Shown here piece after piece: positions 54,680-64,000 of a DNA stretch of 64,000 bases. Within the stretch, counting starts at the first letter, position 1; each line of letters begins with the position of its first letter. Under the pieces are notes generated by a model, which was given only the letters and a program-made list of their open reading frames with translations, was not told the origin of the DNA and did no database searches. The translations under genes were made by a program, and so were the position numbers. This stretch comes from Odontesthes bonariensis (Eukaryota; Chordata; Actinopteri; Atheriniformes; Atherinopsidae), in the NCBI RefSeq assembly GCF_027942865.1, contig NC_134512.1:2763001-2827000 (forward strand). Direction: 5' to 3'.

Positions 54680-56499
54680 GTAAGACTCTTTTCTTTGACT
54701 TTTTTACTTGACTTTAGACTGTTCACTTGTGACAAAGCATGTTATCTCCTAAACGTTTGTATGACAGCTTGTAAATGATTTTATTTAGTCAGCATGCAGC
54801 TGTTAGGAAGACACATTTGCTCAGATAATGGTGTGTCTGCAGAATCTTTTATGTTTCTGACTATGTAGACTGTGACTGGCAGCTGCTGTTATTTTACCAA
54901 GTGATTTATCCCATTGTCAGTGAGCTTAAGTGTACGGCGACAGTAAAGCAGGAGGCTGGATGTCTTTCGGGAGTTATTATAGGAAGTAACTGATAACGAT
55001 GTAGAATTTTTGCAATTCACACACAAAGTAAAAGGTATATTATTTGGTTATGCTTTTTGTGTGGTAAATTTTACACCAGATGGGAAATATTTGGTTTTGA
55101 TTTGATTTACTTTTATGTTCACAACAGATTCTAAACGTCAAAGGAATAGTTTTGAGGCTTGACCTATCCTCAGTCTGCTGCTCAGGTAAACTGGTGATGT
55201 ACAGTCTGATGATGAGGCATGCTGAAAGGCAACACCACTACAAGGCATGAACCTGAAAATGAATCCATCAGTGTTTACCCTCCTGTCAGCACTGAGCTGG
55301 GGGATGTTCACAGGAAAAATCTGGTCTAATCGGCTGCAGATACTCGTCCAGTCTCTAGTGTTCATTTTACATCACTGTTTAAAGCATGCCGGCTTTTCCT
55401 CAAGCATTCTAATATTTAGGTGACAGGGAAGGTTTGATTTAATTCACTTCCACAATAGAAGAGTGTTTTCAATAGATTTATCTTTGTCTTATCATTGTTT
55501 ATTGTTTGTTTACTTTTAAATGTTTCAATCAAAACTGAAGCTTTACTTTATCAAGTTTCTTAGAACAAAAGACTTGTTTGGCATCAGTATTCAGTACGCA
55601 GGTGTCACATCAATTCTCTTCCACCTGATGTGTAATTTGGATGTTAAAGTTACATTGAAACCTAATTTGGACTTAAAAAAAAAAGAGAGATTAATCCAAC
55701 ACAGGTTATTTTGAGATGATTTAGTTTTCATCTTTGACTCTTCTTTTGCTCAGTGAAAATTTAAGATCGTGAGCTGCAAAATACCTTTTTGCAAGGATTG
55801 AAGTGCTTCTTGTACACTGTTGTCTTTTTTCTATTCAGTGTGAAGCAGATGAACATTGTGCGCTTATGAGGTCAGCCTAGTGACAAGTTATTTTTGTGAC
55901 ATGTTCTAATGTCTTAGCTGTCTGACGGACATTCTGTGGTGTTGGGTTACTGTAAATCCTTCCATCCTCCCCTCAGAGAAGAGCATACCCTTAAAAAACA
56001 CCAACACAGAAGACAAAAATCAGGGGCCCACATTTAAACCTCGCTGTTCTTAATCCATCTCCAGGGATTCATGCTGCTGTGTCCTCCTTGTTTTGAGCGT
56101 TTAAACCACACGGTTGGCCCTACAGATATCCGCTCCCTCTCACCTGTCACTTTCCTTTGCCTTACCATTTGTTTTTGGGCCAGCTGTATTTAAGGATGCC
56201 TGCACTGGTTCAACACAAATTGTTAGCCCGATTCTTTCATTGGAAGCCCAAGAACAAGCCGGAGAAATCTCAAGTTAAGCAAAGTATTTATTCGTGGTCA
56301 CATGTGAAGTATAGCAGCGCTGGACTCGGCGTGACAGAGCCCTCGCAGGGCCTCCGTCAGACAGCGCGCTGATTTCTGGAAACTTTTCTTATTTATATGA
56401 ACCTTTATCTCACAGAGGTTTTACTTACACTCGACAGAGTATAATTGGACATAAGCAGGTTAAACACCTTCTTCGTCATGTTCTTTGGATAAGACAAAC
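54680..56499. other. First intron of tnni2 copy 2, no exon seen
   Basis: AT-rich sequence with short ORFs lacking recognisable domains. Confidence 0.45.
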
Positions 56500-56852
56500 A
56501 ATGTGCGTATGTGTTTTTACATATATCAGATTTATTGGTCATGCATACACACGAAATCTGTCCTCCGCTTTTAACCCATCCAGGTTGGCACCTGTTGACA
56601 CACATGCACAGGGTCACACACTCAGAGACAGATGCCAACCTGGAGCGGTGGGCAGCCATTCACAGCGCCCAGGGAGCATGGGGGGTATGGTGCCTTGCTC
56701 AAGGGCACCTCAGCCGTGAGAAGGAGGTGGACTGCCACCCCTCCAGCTGTCAGTTCCACCAATCTTTTTTTGAGTGGTGAGAGTGGGAATCGTACCTGCC
56801 AACCTTCTGGTTATTGGCCGACCGACTCTAACCACTGAGCCACGGCCTCCCC
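56500..56852 (-). mobile_element. tRNA-derived SINE (V-SINE-like), minus strand
   Basis: On the minus strand the head reads gtggctcagtggttagagtc (A-box-like) and ggtacgattccca (B-box-like). A body follows with the complement of tgccttgctcaagggcacct and gcagccattcacagcgccca. This is an RNA-polymerase-III-type SINE common in fish. The far end near 56500 is approximate. Confidence 0.65.
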
Positions 56853-57049
56853 GTGACATGCCTTTAAGATGATCTGGCTGTCGTTTTTTTTCACCATAAT
56901 AACGACGTTTGGAACAGCTGTGGATCCAGGAATAGAATCTTAATCCACAACACCATTGCTCTTTCTAAATGTTGCAAGCAGCCCAGACAGCAACTATCCA
57001 ACCTCCAAGGACCTCTGGACGTATCTCCAGGCTACCACTCTAAGGGCTG

Positions 57050-57960
57050 TCTACAGTGCCTTAAAAATGTATTCAGCCCTCCGGCAGTTTTCCTATTTTA
57101 ATTTTTACCCTACTTACTTGAATTAAATAGGATTTTTGTGGGGCTTTATATCATTCAACACAACATGTCTACAACTTTGAATTAAGAATACATTTTAATT
57201 GTAAAGGAAAGAGGAGGAAAAAAACTCATGAGTGCATAAGTATTAACCCCTTCCCCCAAGATCATTGTTTTCCCCTTTGTAGCAATTGCAGCAGTCAGTC
57301 TCTTGCGGCATGTTTGTTAAACTTGGCACATCTAGCCCCTGGGATTTTTTTCCCTTTTCTTTGTGCTCCTCACAGCTTGACAGGTTCTGATGGTCTACAG
57401 CAATCTTTACTTCATACATCACCACTGGTTCTCAATGAGACTAAGGGCACAGCTTTGATATGACTTTCCCAGACACTGTAGATGAAGAACATCCACAAAT
57501 CATGATCCTGCCACCACTATGCTTTTCCTTGATGGTCATAAAGTTTAGTTTTAGTCTCATTTGATCTGAATAACTTCCTCTGTCTGTTTAGAGTCTCCTT
57601 TTATCTTTTCTTTAAGCAGTTGACACTCGTCCATAAAGCCCATCTTAAAAACTGACACTCCGATCTCTGCTGCAGAGCTGCACACCTCCTTAATGTTACC
57701 ATTGGCCCATATGATACCTTACAAGATTATGAGATTATGAGATTTGAATAAATTTGGAAATAAATCTGTAATAGTGGACATGACAGGTCAAAATTCTATA
57801 CACACGGAATACAAATGGTATGTTTTCCTGATTGATCCTCTTACCTTTTCCCACATTCGAAAGCACCGCCTCCCTGATGTAAATCAGTTGTGCACATTCT
57901 TGCTCAGTCATGTGACACTTTGTAGTACACATCCGATTTTGTGACAGTCCTTCCTTTGAG
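57050..57960. mobile_element. Degraded Tc1/mariner-type element
   Basis: The edge acagtgccttaaaaatgtattcagccc and interior words (aaatcatgatcctgccaccac, cgatctctgctgcagagctg, cttaccttttcccacattcg) match text common to decayed fish Tc1-like elements. No right terminus or target TA pair was fixed, and no transposase frame survives. Confidence 0.4.
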
Positions 57961-58299
57961 CTGAAGTTTATTGGACTGATAGGACCCTTGTACCCTCATG
58001 TTATTTGAAATTTTAAGAGGAAGTGCAGCTACTGGTTTATGCCAACCATCGTTAAAGTAACTTGGACTTCTTTAAGATTAAGATCCCAAGCTTCTTGCTC
58101 CAAAAAGATCAACATGGCAACAGCATTGTTAAATTTGGCTTCAAAAGTGCAGCTCATAAACCAGTTGATGTCATCAAGGTGGCCATTTCTAGTTCTAGAA
58201 TGCGCTGCTGAGGGTGGCAGCACGTTGGAGTAGCTCTGTACCTCACATTCAGATTTTTCTTTTTTTCTAAATTTCATTCCTGTTATTTCTTGGAAGAAA

Positions 58300-59922
58300 T
58301 TGCATTTTTTGGACAACTGTTCCTTCCTGCCTTGGATGCTGTGCAGCTGGATTAATTTTTCCCAATACTTTTGTATATTTTACTCTTTTGTCATGATGCA
58401 TAACCATAGCAACAAGGTGGTTTACAACAGGGAGCAGCTGAATAACATTGGAAAAGCAGAAATAATTCGACAACTGAAGCCAGAAATCCCACTGGAATTG
58501 AAAAGAAGGCGTCGTGGATGCAGAGCAGGAGCAAAGAGGAGAGAAAAAAAGAAGAAGTTCAAACCATCTCTGCCATCCTGCATCATGGGAAATGTAAGAT
58601 CGTTAGCTAACAAGTTGGATGAACTTTTAGCCTTGACAAGGACTCAGCAAGAATATCGGGAATGTAGCATTATGTGTTTTACTGAGACATGGCTACAGGA
58701 TCATATCCCCGACTCCAGCGTCTCTCTGCCGGGCTTCCTGACTGTACGAGCAGATCGAGATTTAAAGAGTAGCAGGAAAAGGAAAGGGGGTGGATTGGCA
58801 GTGCTTGTCAACAACAGATGGTGTCACCCAGGACATGTTACTGTGAAGAATCGTCTCTGCAGTCCTGACATTGAACTATTGGCAGTAAGTTTTCGTCCAT
58901 ATTATTTGCCAAGAGAGTTCACCAGTGTTGTTTTGGTGGCTGTTTACATTCCACCCTCAGCTGTTGCCGACACTGCATGTGATGTCATCAGTTCCGTTGT
59001 TGCTAAGATACAGACTCAACACCCCAATTCTTTTGTGGCAATATCTGGTGATTTTAATCATGCCTCACTCTCTGCTACACTGCCAACTTTTCAACAGTTT
59101 GTCAGCTGCTCTACCAGAGAAAACAAGACATTGGATTTGTTTTACACAAATGTCAAGGATTCATACATTTCCAAATCAAGACCTCCCCTGGGAAAATCAG
59201 ATCACAACCTTGTTTTTCTCTGTTCAGCATATAAACCCCTTGTCCAGAGACTACCTGTCACAAAAAGGACTGTTAGAAAGTGGTCACATGAAGCTGAAGA
59301 AGCCTTACAGGGTTGTTTTGATGCAACCGATTGGATTTCTCTTTGTAAGCCACATGGAGAGGACATTAATGCCATGACTGAGTGTGTGACTGACTATATA
59401 AACTTCTGTGTGGACAACACCATCCCCACCAGAACAGTGAGATGCTTCCCTAATAACAAACCCTGGATCACCAGTGAGCTAAAGGAACTATTGAACAGGA
59501 AAAAAAGAGCCTTTAGGGAGCGAGACAGGGAGTTACTGAGGAGTATACAGAAGCAGCTCAAAGTCAAGATCAGAGAGAGCAAGGAGGTGTATAGAAAGAA
59601 GCTTGAGAGTAAACTGCAGAGGAACAATATCAGAGATGTGTGGTCAGGAATGAAGAAGATCACAGGCCTCAAGCAGAGGGAGGATCGGATGGATGGAAGT
59701 CTGGACAGAGCAAATGAGCTGAACCCATTCTTCAACAGGTTCAGTTCAGGAACAAGCTCACCATCCTCCCCTCCTGTTCCCAGCCAAAGAGACATCCCAC
59801 CCTCCTCTGACCCACAGCTTTCCTGTAACATCTCCACCTCCACCTCAGTCATGGATTCTTCTGCTTCCACTAGTTTGTCATCAACCCAATTAGGTGGAGG
59901 CCTCAACAATCACCTGGATTAA
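58300..59922 (+). CDS. LINE APE-type endonuclease ORF (truncated ORF2)
   Basis: Open frame of 540 codons. A lysine/arginine-rich stretch precedes an apurinic-type endonuclease that nicks target DNA: GNVRSLANKLDEL (Asn box), FTETWLQDHIP (Glu of the catalytic pair), SGDFNHASL (GDFN box), and PPLGKSDHNLVFL (SDH box). It continues through the linker (NNKPWITSELKELLNRKKRA) to a Ser/Pro-rich stretch, where an internal deletion shifts the frame to a stop. All key endonuclease residues look present. The first ATG at 58300 is probably not native; M at 58396 or later is more likely, as the LINE match starts around YNREQLNNIGKAEII. Confidence 0.7.
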   Translation: MHFLDNCSFLPWMLCSWINFSQYFCIFYSFVMMHNHSNKVVYNREQLNNIGKAEIIRQLKPEIPLELKRRRRGCRAGAKRREKKKKFKPSLPSCIMGNVRSLANKLDELLALTRTQQEYRECSIMCFTETWLQDHIPDSSVSLPGFLTVRADRDLKSSRKRKGGGLAVLVNNRWCHPGHVTVKNRLCSPDIELLAVSFRPYYLPREFTSVVLVAVYIPPSAVADTACDVISSVVAKIQTQHPNSFVAISGDFNHASLSATLPTFQQFVSCSTRENKTLDLFYTNVKDSYISKSRPPLGKSDHNLVFLCSAYKPLVQRLPVTKRTVRKWSHEAEEALQGCFDATDWISLCKPHGEDINAMTECVTDYINFCVDNTIPTRTVRCFPNNKPWITSELKELLNRKKRAFRERDRELLRSIQKQLKVKIRESKEVYRKKLESKLQRNNIRDVWSGMKKITGLKQREDRMDGSLDRANELNPFFNRFSSGTSSPSSPPVPSQRDIPPSSDPQLSCNISTSTSVMDSSASTSLSSTQLGGGLNNHLD

Positions 59923-60781
59923 TGACTACCTGACAAACAGACCACAGTTTGTCAGACTGAAGAATTGTGTGTCTAACCAGGTGATCAGCAGCACAGGAGC
60001 ACCACAGGGGACTGTACTCTCACCATTCCTTTTCACTCTGTACACTTCAGACTTCCAGTACAAGTCAGACTCCTGTCATCTACAGAAATATTCAGATGAC
60101 TCTGCAGTTGTCGGGTGTATCAGAGATGGACAAGAAGCTGAGTACAGAGAGCTGGTGGACCGCTTTGTGGCATGGTGTGGGAACAATCATCTCATCTTGA
60201 ATGTTAACAAAACAAAGGAGATGATTGTAGATTTCAGGAGAAACAAGGTCAGATCAAACCCTGTTTCCATCATGGGAGAAGAAGTGGAGGTGGTTGAGGA
60301 ATATAAATACCTTGGTGTTCATGTGGACAACAGACTGGACTGGAGACACAACAGTGAAGCCATCTACAAGAAAGGACAGAGCAGACTGTACTTCTTGAGG
60401 AAGCTAAGGTCCTTCAAGGTTTGCAACAAGATGTTGCAGATCTTCTACAAGTCTGTTGTTGAGAGCGTCATTTCCTCTGGCGTCATCTGTTGGGGCAGCA
60501 GCATCAGAACCAGGGACCTAAAAAGACTCAACAACCTGATAAAGAAGGCTGGTTCTGTTCTGGGGACGACTGTGGAACCTCTGGAGACAATAATGCAAAG
60601 AAGGATTTTGCATAAAATCAAGAGAATTATGGACAACCCTGAACATCCTCTCCATGAGACTGTTATCAGAAAACAGAGTCTCTTCAGTCAAAGGCTTCTT
60701 CAGTTTGGATGCAAAACGGACCGCTACAGGAAATCTTTCCTGCCCACAGCCATCAGCATCTATAATAACTCCTTGATTTAA
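59910..60781 (+). pseudogene. LINE reverse transcriptase, C-terminal half
   Basis: Reads [38 protein letters not shown], catalytic [10 protein letters not shown], the thumb, and a C-terminus ending [10 protein letters not shown]. It lacks RT motifs with the first catalytic Asp, so it cannot polymerise. The ATG at 59894 arises at the deletion junction and is not native. Confidence 0.78.
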
Positions 60782-60865
60782 TTGAGCTACATCAACATTT
60801 AATTTCCCTCTGGGATAAATAAAGTATTTTTGAATTTGAATTGAATTGAATTTGAATTTTCACTT

Positions 60866-62422
60866 CTTGGAGACCTATTATCTAGGAGGATTGCAGCAAT
60901 ATGATAGCATAAATGGAGGCTTTTTTCCCCTTTTTGGTATTTTTCATACGGCCATTTTTGTAACATGCTAACAAATATACTATGAGCAAATTAAGGCTAA
61001 CATGTCAGCACTTCAAAGTTCAGATTACACTAATATAGTGACTAGTTTTCAATGTAGCCTGTTCTGTATAGTGAAAAGTGGGAAGTCTAAATTGAGACCT
61101 GTAAGTGGACATCATTAATGTCAATATGAATGTATTTGTATTTGAATGAAATGGAAAATTAGCTTTTTCTAGATTTTGGACATGTAGGTGTCGTAGTTTT
61201 GAACATCTAAAAGTTTTTCATAAATCTAGCAACGAACATGTTTAATAATGTTTCAACTTGGATATGTTTTATATACAGCAGTGAGTAAAGTAAGTGACAT
61301 GGCACTGGGAAGCAGACTGGGAAAAAAGATGGTCCAGGAATTTGTTCCTGAGCATGTATACAGTGGGCAACAAAAAGAACTTTGTAGGCCGTTTAAATAC
61401 AAATTATGTTTAAAAGTACGTGACAATCTTTTTCTGTCTGCACCCAAAGCCAAAATAAAATAAGACATGCCAATGACATGGAATCGTAATCATATTTAGT
61501 TTCTCGTGATCTTTTTTTTTTTTTTCTCAAACCTTGAAAAAAATCTGTCTTATTGTTCTTAAGGCTAATACATAACAAACAGGAATCCTTCTCATATGTG
61601 TCTCATAATTTCCTAGCTGTTAGCTACCTGGACAGATATTGCCTCAAATCAAGCAACCAAAAAAAGCACTGTCATCATCTTCATCATCAGCCCTATCCTG
61701 TCACCAGTCTGCTCTTTGGGGGGGTGCTGGCTTTCACTTGAAGCTGTTCTGCACTGTTTGATGACTGTTACTTTCATCTAATTTTTCCCTTTTTTAAAAA
61801 TGCAAATTTCTTGATAGCTTTTGGAATGTGGAGAGAACGTCAAAAAATCAGACAAAAAGTGCAGTCAGAGAGGATCAGATACGGCACCCTTAAAATCGAA
61901 ATAACAAGACCCAAGCATGACATATGAGACACAGGAGTCTCTACATCAGGAGAGAATAAAGGGAGGAGATGTGATTTCAAATATAAAGTGCATGATCTGC
62001 TTGTGTATTGCTGCATGCTAGGATGAGTATTTTAAGGCCAGGATGGTAGACAGCTGTGGTCAGACAACATCACAAATACAATCACAAAGATTTCAAGATA
62101 TTTTAATGCCGTTGTCAGCAGAAAAGCATGGAATTCAATATCTCTGCTCAGACTGAGGTCACATGTGGGGTCCAAGTGTTAAATCATCAATCATCAAATG
62201 ATCAAATACTATCAAAACATATTGGATGCAATACCCACCTGGATACTAAAAAAAAAAAGGAGTAACTGTTTTATGTGTCAGTTACAACTTGTGAGATCTA
62301 ATTTTTGTACAAGTGTATCAATTGTCTAAGATTAAGCTTGAAATTTGTATTAAGTGCTTCAGAAACACATATTATGAAATAAAAAAGGTTTAGTTTTTAA
62401 TCCAGTCTTGTTTTTTGAACAG
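60866..62422. other. Remainder of intron 1, tnni2 copy 2
   Basis: AT-rich sequence. No exon or recognisable mobile element. Confidence 0.45.
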
Positions 62423-62447
62423 ATAACATCAAGATCCTGCTGCTAAC

Positions 62448-63640
62448 ATGGCCGATGAGTGAGTATAATATTAACTATGTTGGGATTGATTGTCCAGCAA
62501 AAGTCTTAATCTGCAAATATTTTAATAATGTGGATACAAAGCTCTTTACAATGAGTTTCATTGAGACCCACCTCAGACGCTATATATACAGTTAGTATAT
62601 ATAAATTAGGGCTGGGCAAGTTAACTAGTTATTATCGCGTTAACACATTAATTATTTAACTCCGATAAATATTTTATCGCGCATTTTATTTATTTATTTT
62701 AAATTTTAAAAAAATATATATTTTTGATGGCTTTTGTGCCTTTATGGATAGGAAAGTTCAGATAGACAGGAAGCAGAGGGCAGAGAGAGGGGGAACGACA
62801 CACAGCACAGGACCGTCTGATGCGGGACTCGAACCAGGGCCAGCTGCAGCGAGGACTGTAGCCTATTGTAAATGGGGCGCCTGCTCAACCCACTATGCCA
62901 CAAACCACACCTGTTTTATTGTTTATTCTATTATTGTAAAAGTCTGCTGCTGTCTGCTGCGGAACAGGAAAAGAAAGTAATCGGCGGATCCACCAAACAT
63001 GGAGAAGGGTACGGAACTTTTACTCGGCCATTTTCATGTTAAAGTTCTTCCAGACGGCGGAGTCGACAGAACCAAAGTCATCTGTAAACACTGCCAAGTT
63101 GAATTGTCTTCTCAGCGTAGTAGTTCCAGTCTAAAATATCACTTAAAGGCAAAACACACAACTGATAGCAGCAAGTCATTCAAGGAAACAGACAGTGGAG
63201 CGAGGCTTCTACATAAAAACTACAGAAAGATGCTGATGTTAAAAGTGTGTTTGCACAACAAATGTTATGGCACTTTCATTCATATGGCAGCACATTTAAA
63301 ATAAAGCTAAATGCTAAAAGCTATACACTACTTTTGAATTCATTTTTGGATTTTGCGTACAAATGCGATTAATTGCGATTAATCAGGGAAATCATGTGAT
63401 TAATTAGATTAAACATTTTAATCGTTGCCCAGCCCTAATATAAATACATATTCACTTACACACAGATGAACACAATGGGGTGCACCATGTGGTTTATTTT
63501 CATGCGAAGGGACACTAACACAGTTCTAAATGAAATGAAACATAATGGCCCAACTTTGTGAATTCCTCAAGTCTTGTTTATAATTCTGTGCCTCTCTCTG
63601 CAGGAAAAGACTCTCTGCAAGGCGTAAGCACACTCTGAAG
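62448..63640 (+). CDS. tnni2: Fast skeletal troponin I (copy 2), first two coding exons; continues past the window
   Basis: Exon 62423-62458 has a 25-nt leader and ATG GCC GAT GA before gtgagt. Exon 63604-63640 completes the codon and ends AAG|gtgaga. Together they read MADEKRLSARRKHTLK, homologous to [15 protein letters not shown] of copy 1 with identical exon phases and an identical 37-nt second exon. The remaining exons ([12 protein letters not shown] onward) lie beyond 64000. The intron between the two exons contains a hAT fragment. The divergent N-terminus suggests an old duplication or specialised isoform. Confidence 0.82.
62735..62910 (-). mobile_element. tRNA-derived SINE nested in the hAT element, minus strand
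   Basis: The minus strand reads tggcatagtgggttgagcag (A-box region), then ggttcgagtccc (B box), then a CT-rich body and a tail like ctatccataaaggcacaaaa. This is a classic tRNA-derived SINE layout. It lies between the hAT left end and the BED exon. Confidence 0.7.
62999..63304 (+). pseudogene. BED zinc-finger fragment of a hAT transposase
   Basis: 101 codons from ATG-62999 with VICKHCQVELSSQRSSSSLK followed by YHLKAKHT, giving CX2C and HX4H zinc ligands. The frame ends soon after (HLK stop), so dimerisation and catalytic domains are absent. Confidence 0.72.
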
Positions 63641-64000
63641 GTGAGACTTTTTATGCCCATACAATCCATAGGACACAAATATATACTCTGCTACATTCTT
63701 TTACACAATCTTCCTAATACCTGACATAATCTGATAGCTGCTGGCTGGTTTCTGTAAAATACCTTCAATTCTTGATTTGGTTTATTCATATTAATCGAGT
63801 GTAACAGATGTTCAACCAAGTTTATCATTAATATGGGGCAAAAATCCAGCTCTGGACATAATTGTTTCACATTTGGTCAAGCTCCGCTTAAGAAAAGAGC
63901 ACTGATCCAAAGTTTCTTTATCACAATTATGTTTTTGTCTTGTTGTTGTCTGTACACCCTACCAGCCTGTAGCATGTTAAGTTCAGTTCATCTTTATTTA
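63641..64000. other. tnni2 copy 2 intron
   Basis: Intron sequence running off the window. No exon recognised. Confidence 0.5.

Larger units (their letters stand above)
58300..60865 (+). mobile_element. Rex1/CR1-like LINE with internal deletion between endonuclease and RT
   Basis: An endonuclease ORF (58300-59922 open frame) is followed by the RT C-half (59910-60781), then a 3' UTR with ccctctgggataaataaagt and a (ttgaa)n tail at 60831-60865. The RT part up to RPQFVRL is missing, with the junction near 59890. The element lies in intron 1 of tnni2 copy 2, in the same orientation. Its 3' half is nearly identical to the minus-strand copy at 39378-40320. Confidence 0.82.
62607..63437. mobile_element. 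831-bp hAT fragment with BED finger, 8-bp duplication
   Basis: Termini tagggctgggcaa and ttgcccagcccta are flanked by an exact 8-bp duplication atataaat (62599-62606 and 63438-63445). Inside, 62999-63304 encodes a BED-type zinc finger, the usual N-terminus of hAT transposase; the catalytic part is deleted. Subterminal gcgattaat/attaatcgc words are typical of this fish family. Confidence 0.9.

Noticed and set aside
62820..62910. Functional tRNA gene on the minus strand
   Set aside because: A- and B-box words are present, but the spacing and lack of a cloverleaf with acceptor stem fit a SINE head.

Overview
The window looks like a nuclear contig from a percomorph-type teleost fish. Protein-coding genes are split by GT/AG introns, and the rest is dominated by fish mobile elements: Rex3/RTE and Rex1/CR1-like LINEs, L2 LINE tails, hAT and Harbinger DNA transposons, TTAA-flanked MITEs and tRNA-derived SINEs. 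No bacterial, viral or organellar gene set was seen.

Host genes, all on the + strand. (1) 177-443 is the last coding exon of a synaptotagmin, most likely syt8. (2) 20253-25290 is a four-exon gene for a 413-residue serine-rich protein with a dual-specificity-phosphatase fold; its signature motif keeps the Cys but has Leu in place of the essential Arg. (3) 29965-42111 is a complete fast skeletal troponin I gene (tnni2), with a non-coding first exon and six coding exons for 178 residues. (4) From about 54640 past the window end is a second tnni2 paralogue; its promoter, first exon and first two coding exons are inside. The order syt8 then tnni2 agrees with the vertebrate SYT8-TNNI2 neighbourhood. 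The two tnni2 promoters share motifs at nearly identical spacing, so they look like tandem duplicates.

Mobile elements. 1921-6232 is a full-length R2/Hero-type retrotransposon with one intact 1150-codon ORF, bounded by a perfect 50-bp target duplication. 7-16.4 kb is a graveyard of Rex3 copies and a three-level nest: a hAT holds a Rex3, which holds a 709-bp MITE, and the outermost and innermost layers have exact target duplications. The tnni2 intron at 32222-39035 carries a TTAA MITE and a degraded 4.2-kb PIF/Harbinger transposon with Myb-like and transposase remnants; the transposase has a hexamer microsatellite expanded inside it. Two nearly identical Rex1-like LINE copies lie in opposite orientation at 39.4-40.3 kb and 58.3-60.9 kb. 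43-54 kb is gene-free, with an old LINE broken by nested MITEs. A hAT fragment with a BED finger and a nested SINE sits in intron 2 of the second tnni2.

No prokaryote-type operon, CRISPR array or rRNA gene is present, and no functional tRNA gene was recognised. Most family names below come from motif recognition only; target duplications, terminal repeats and splice sites were read directly.
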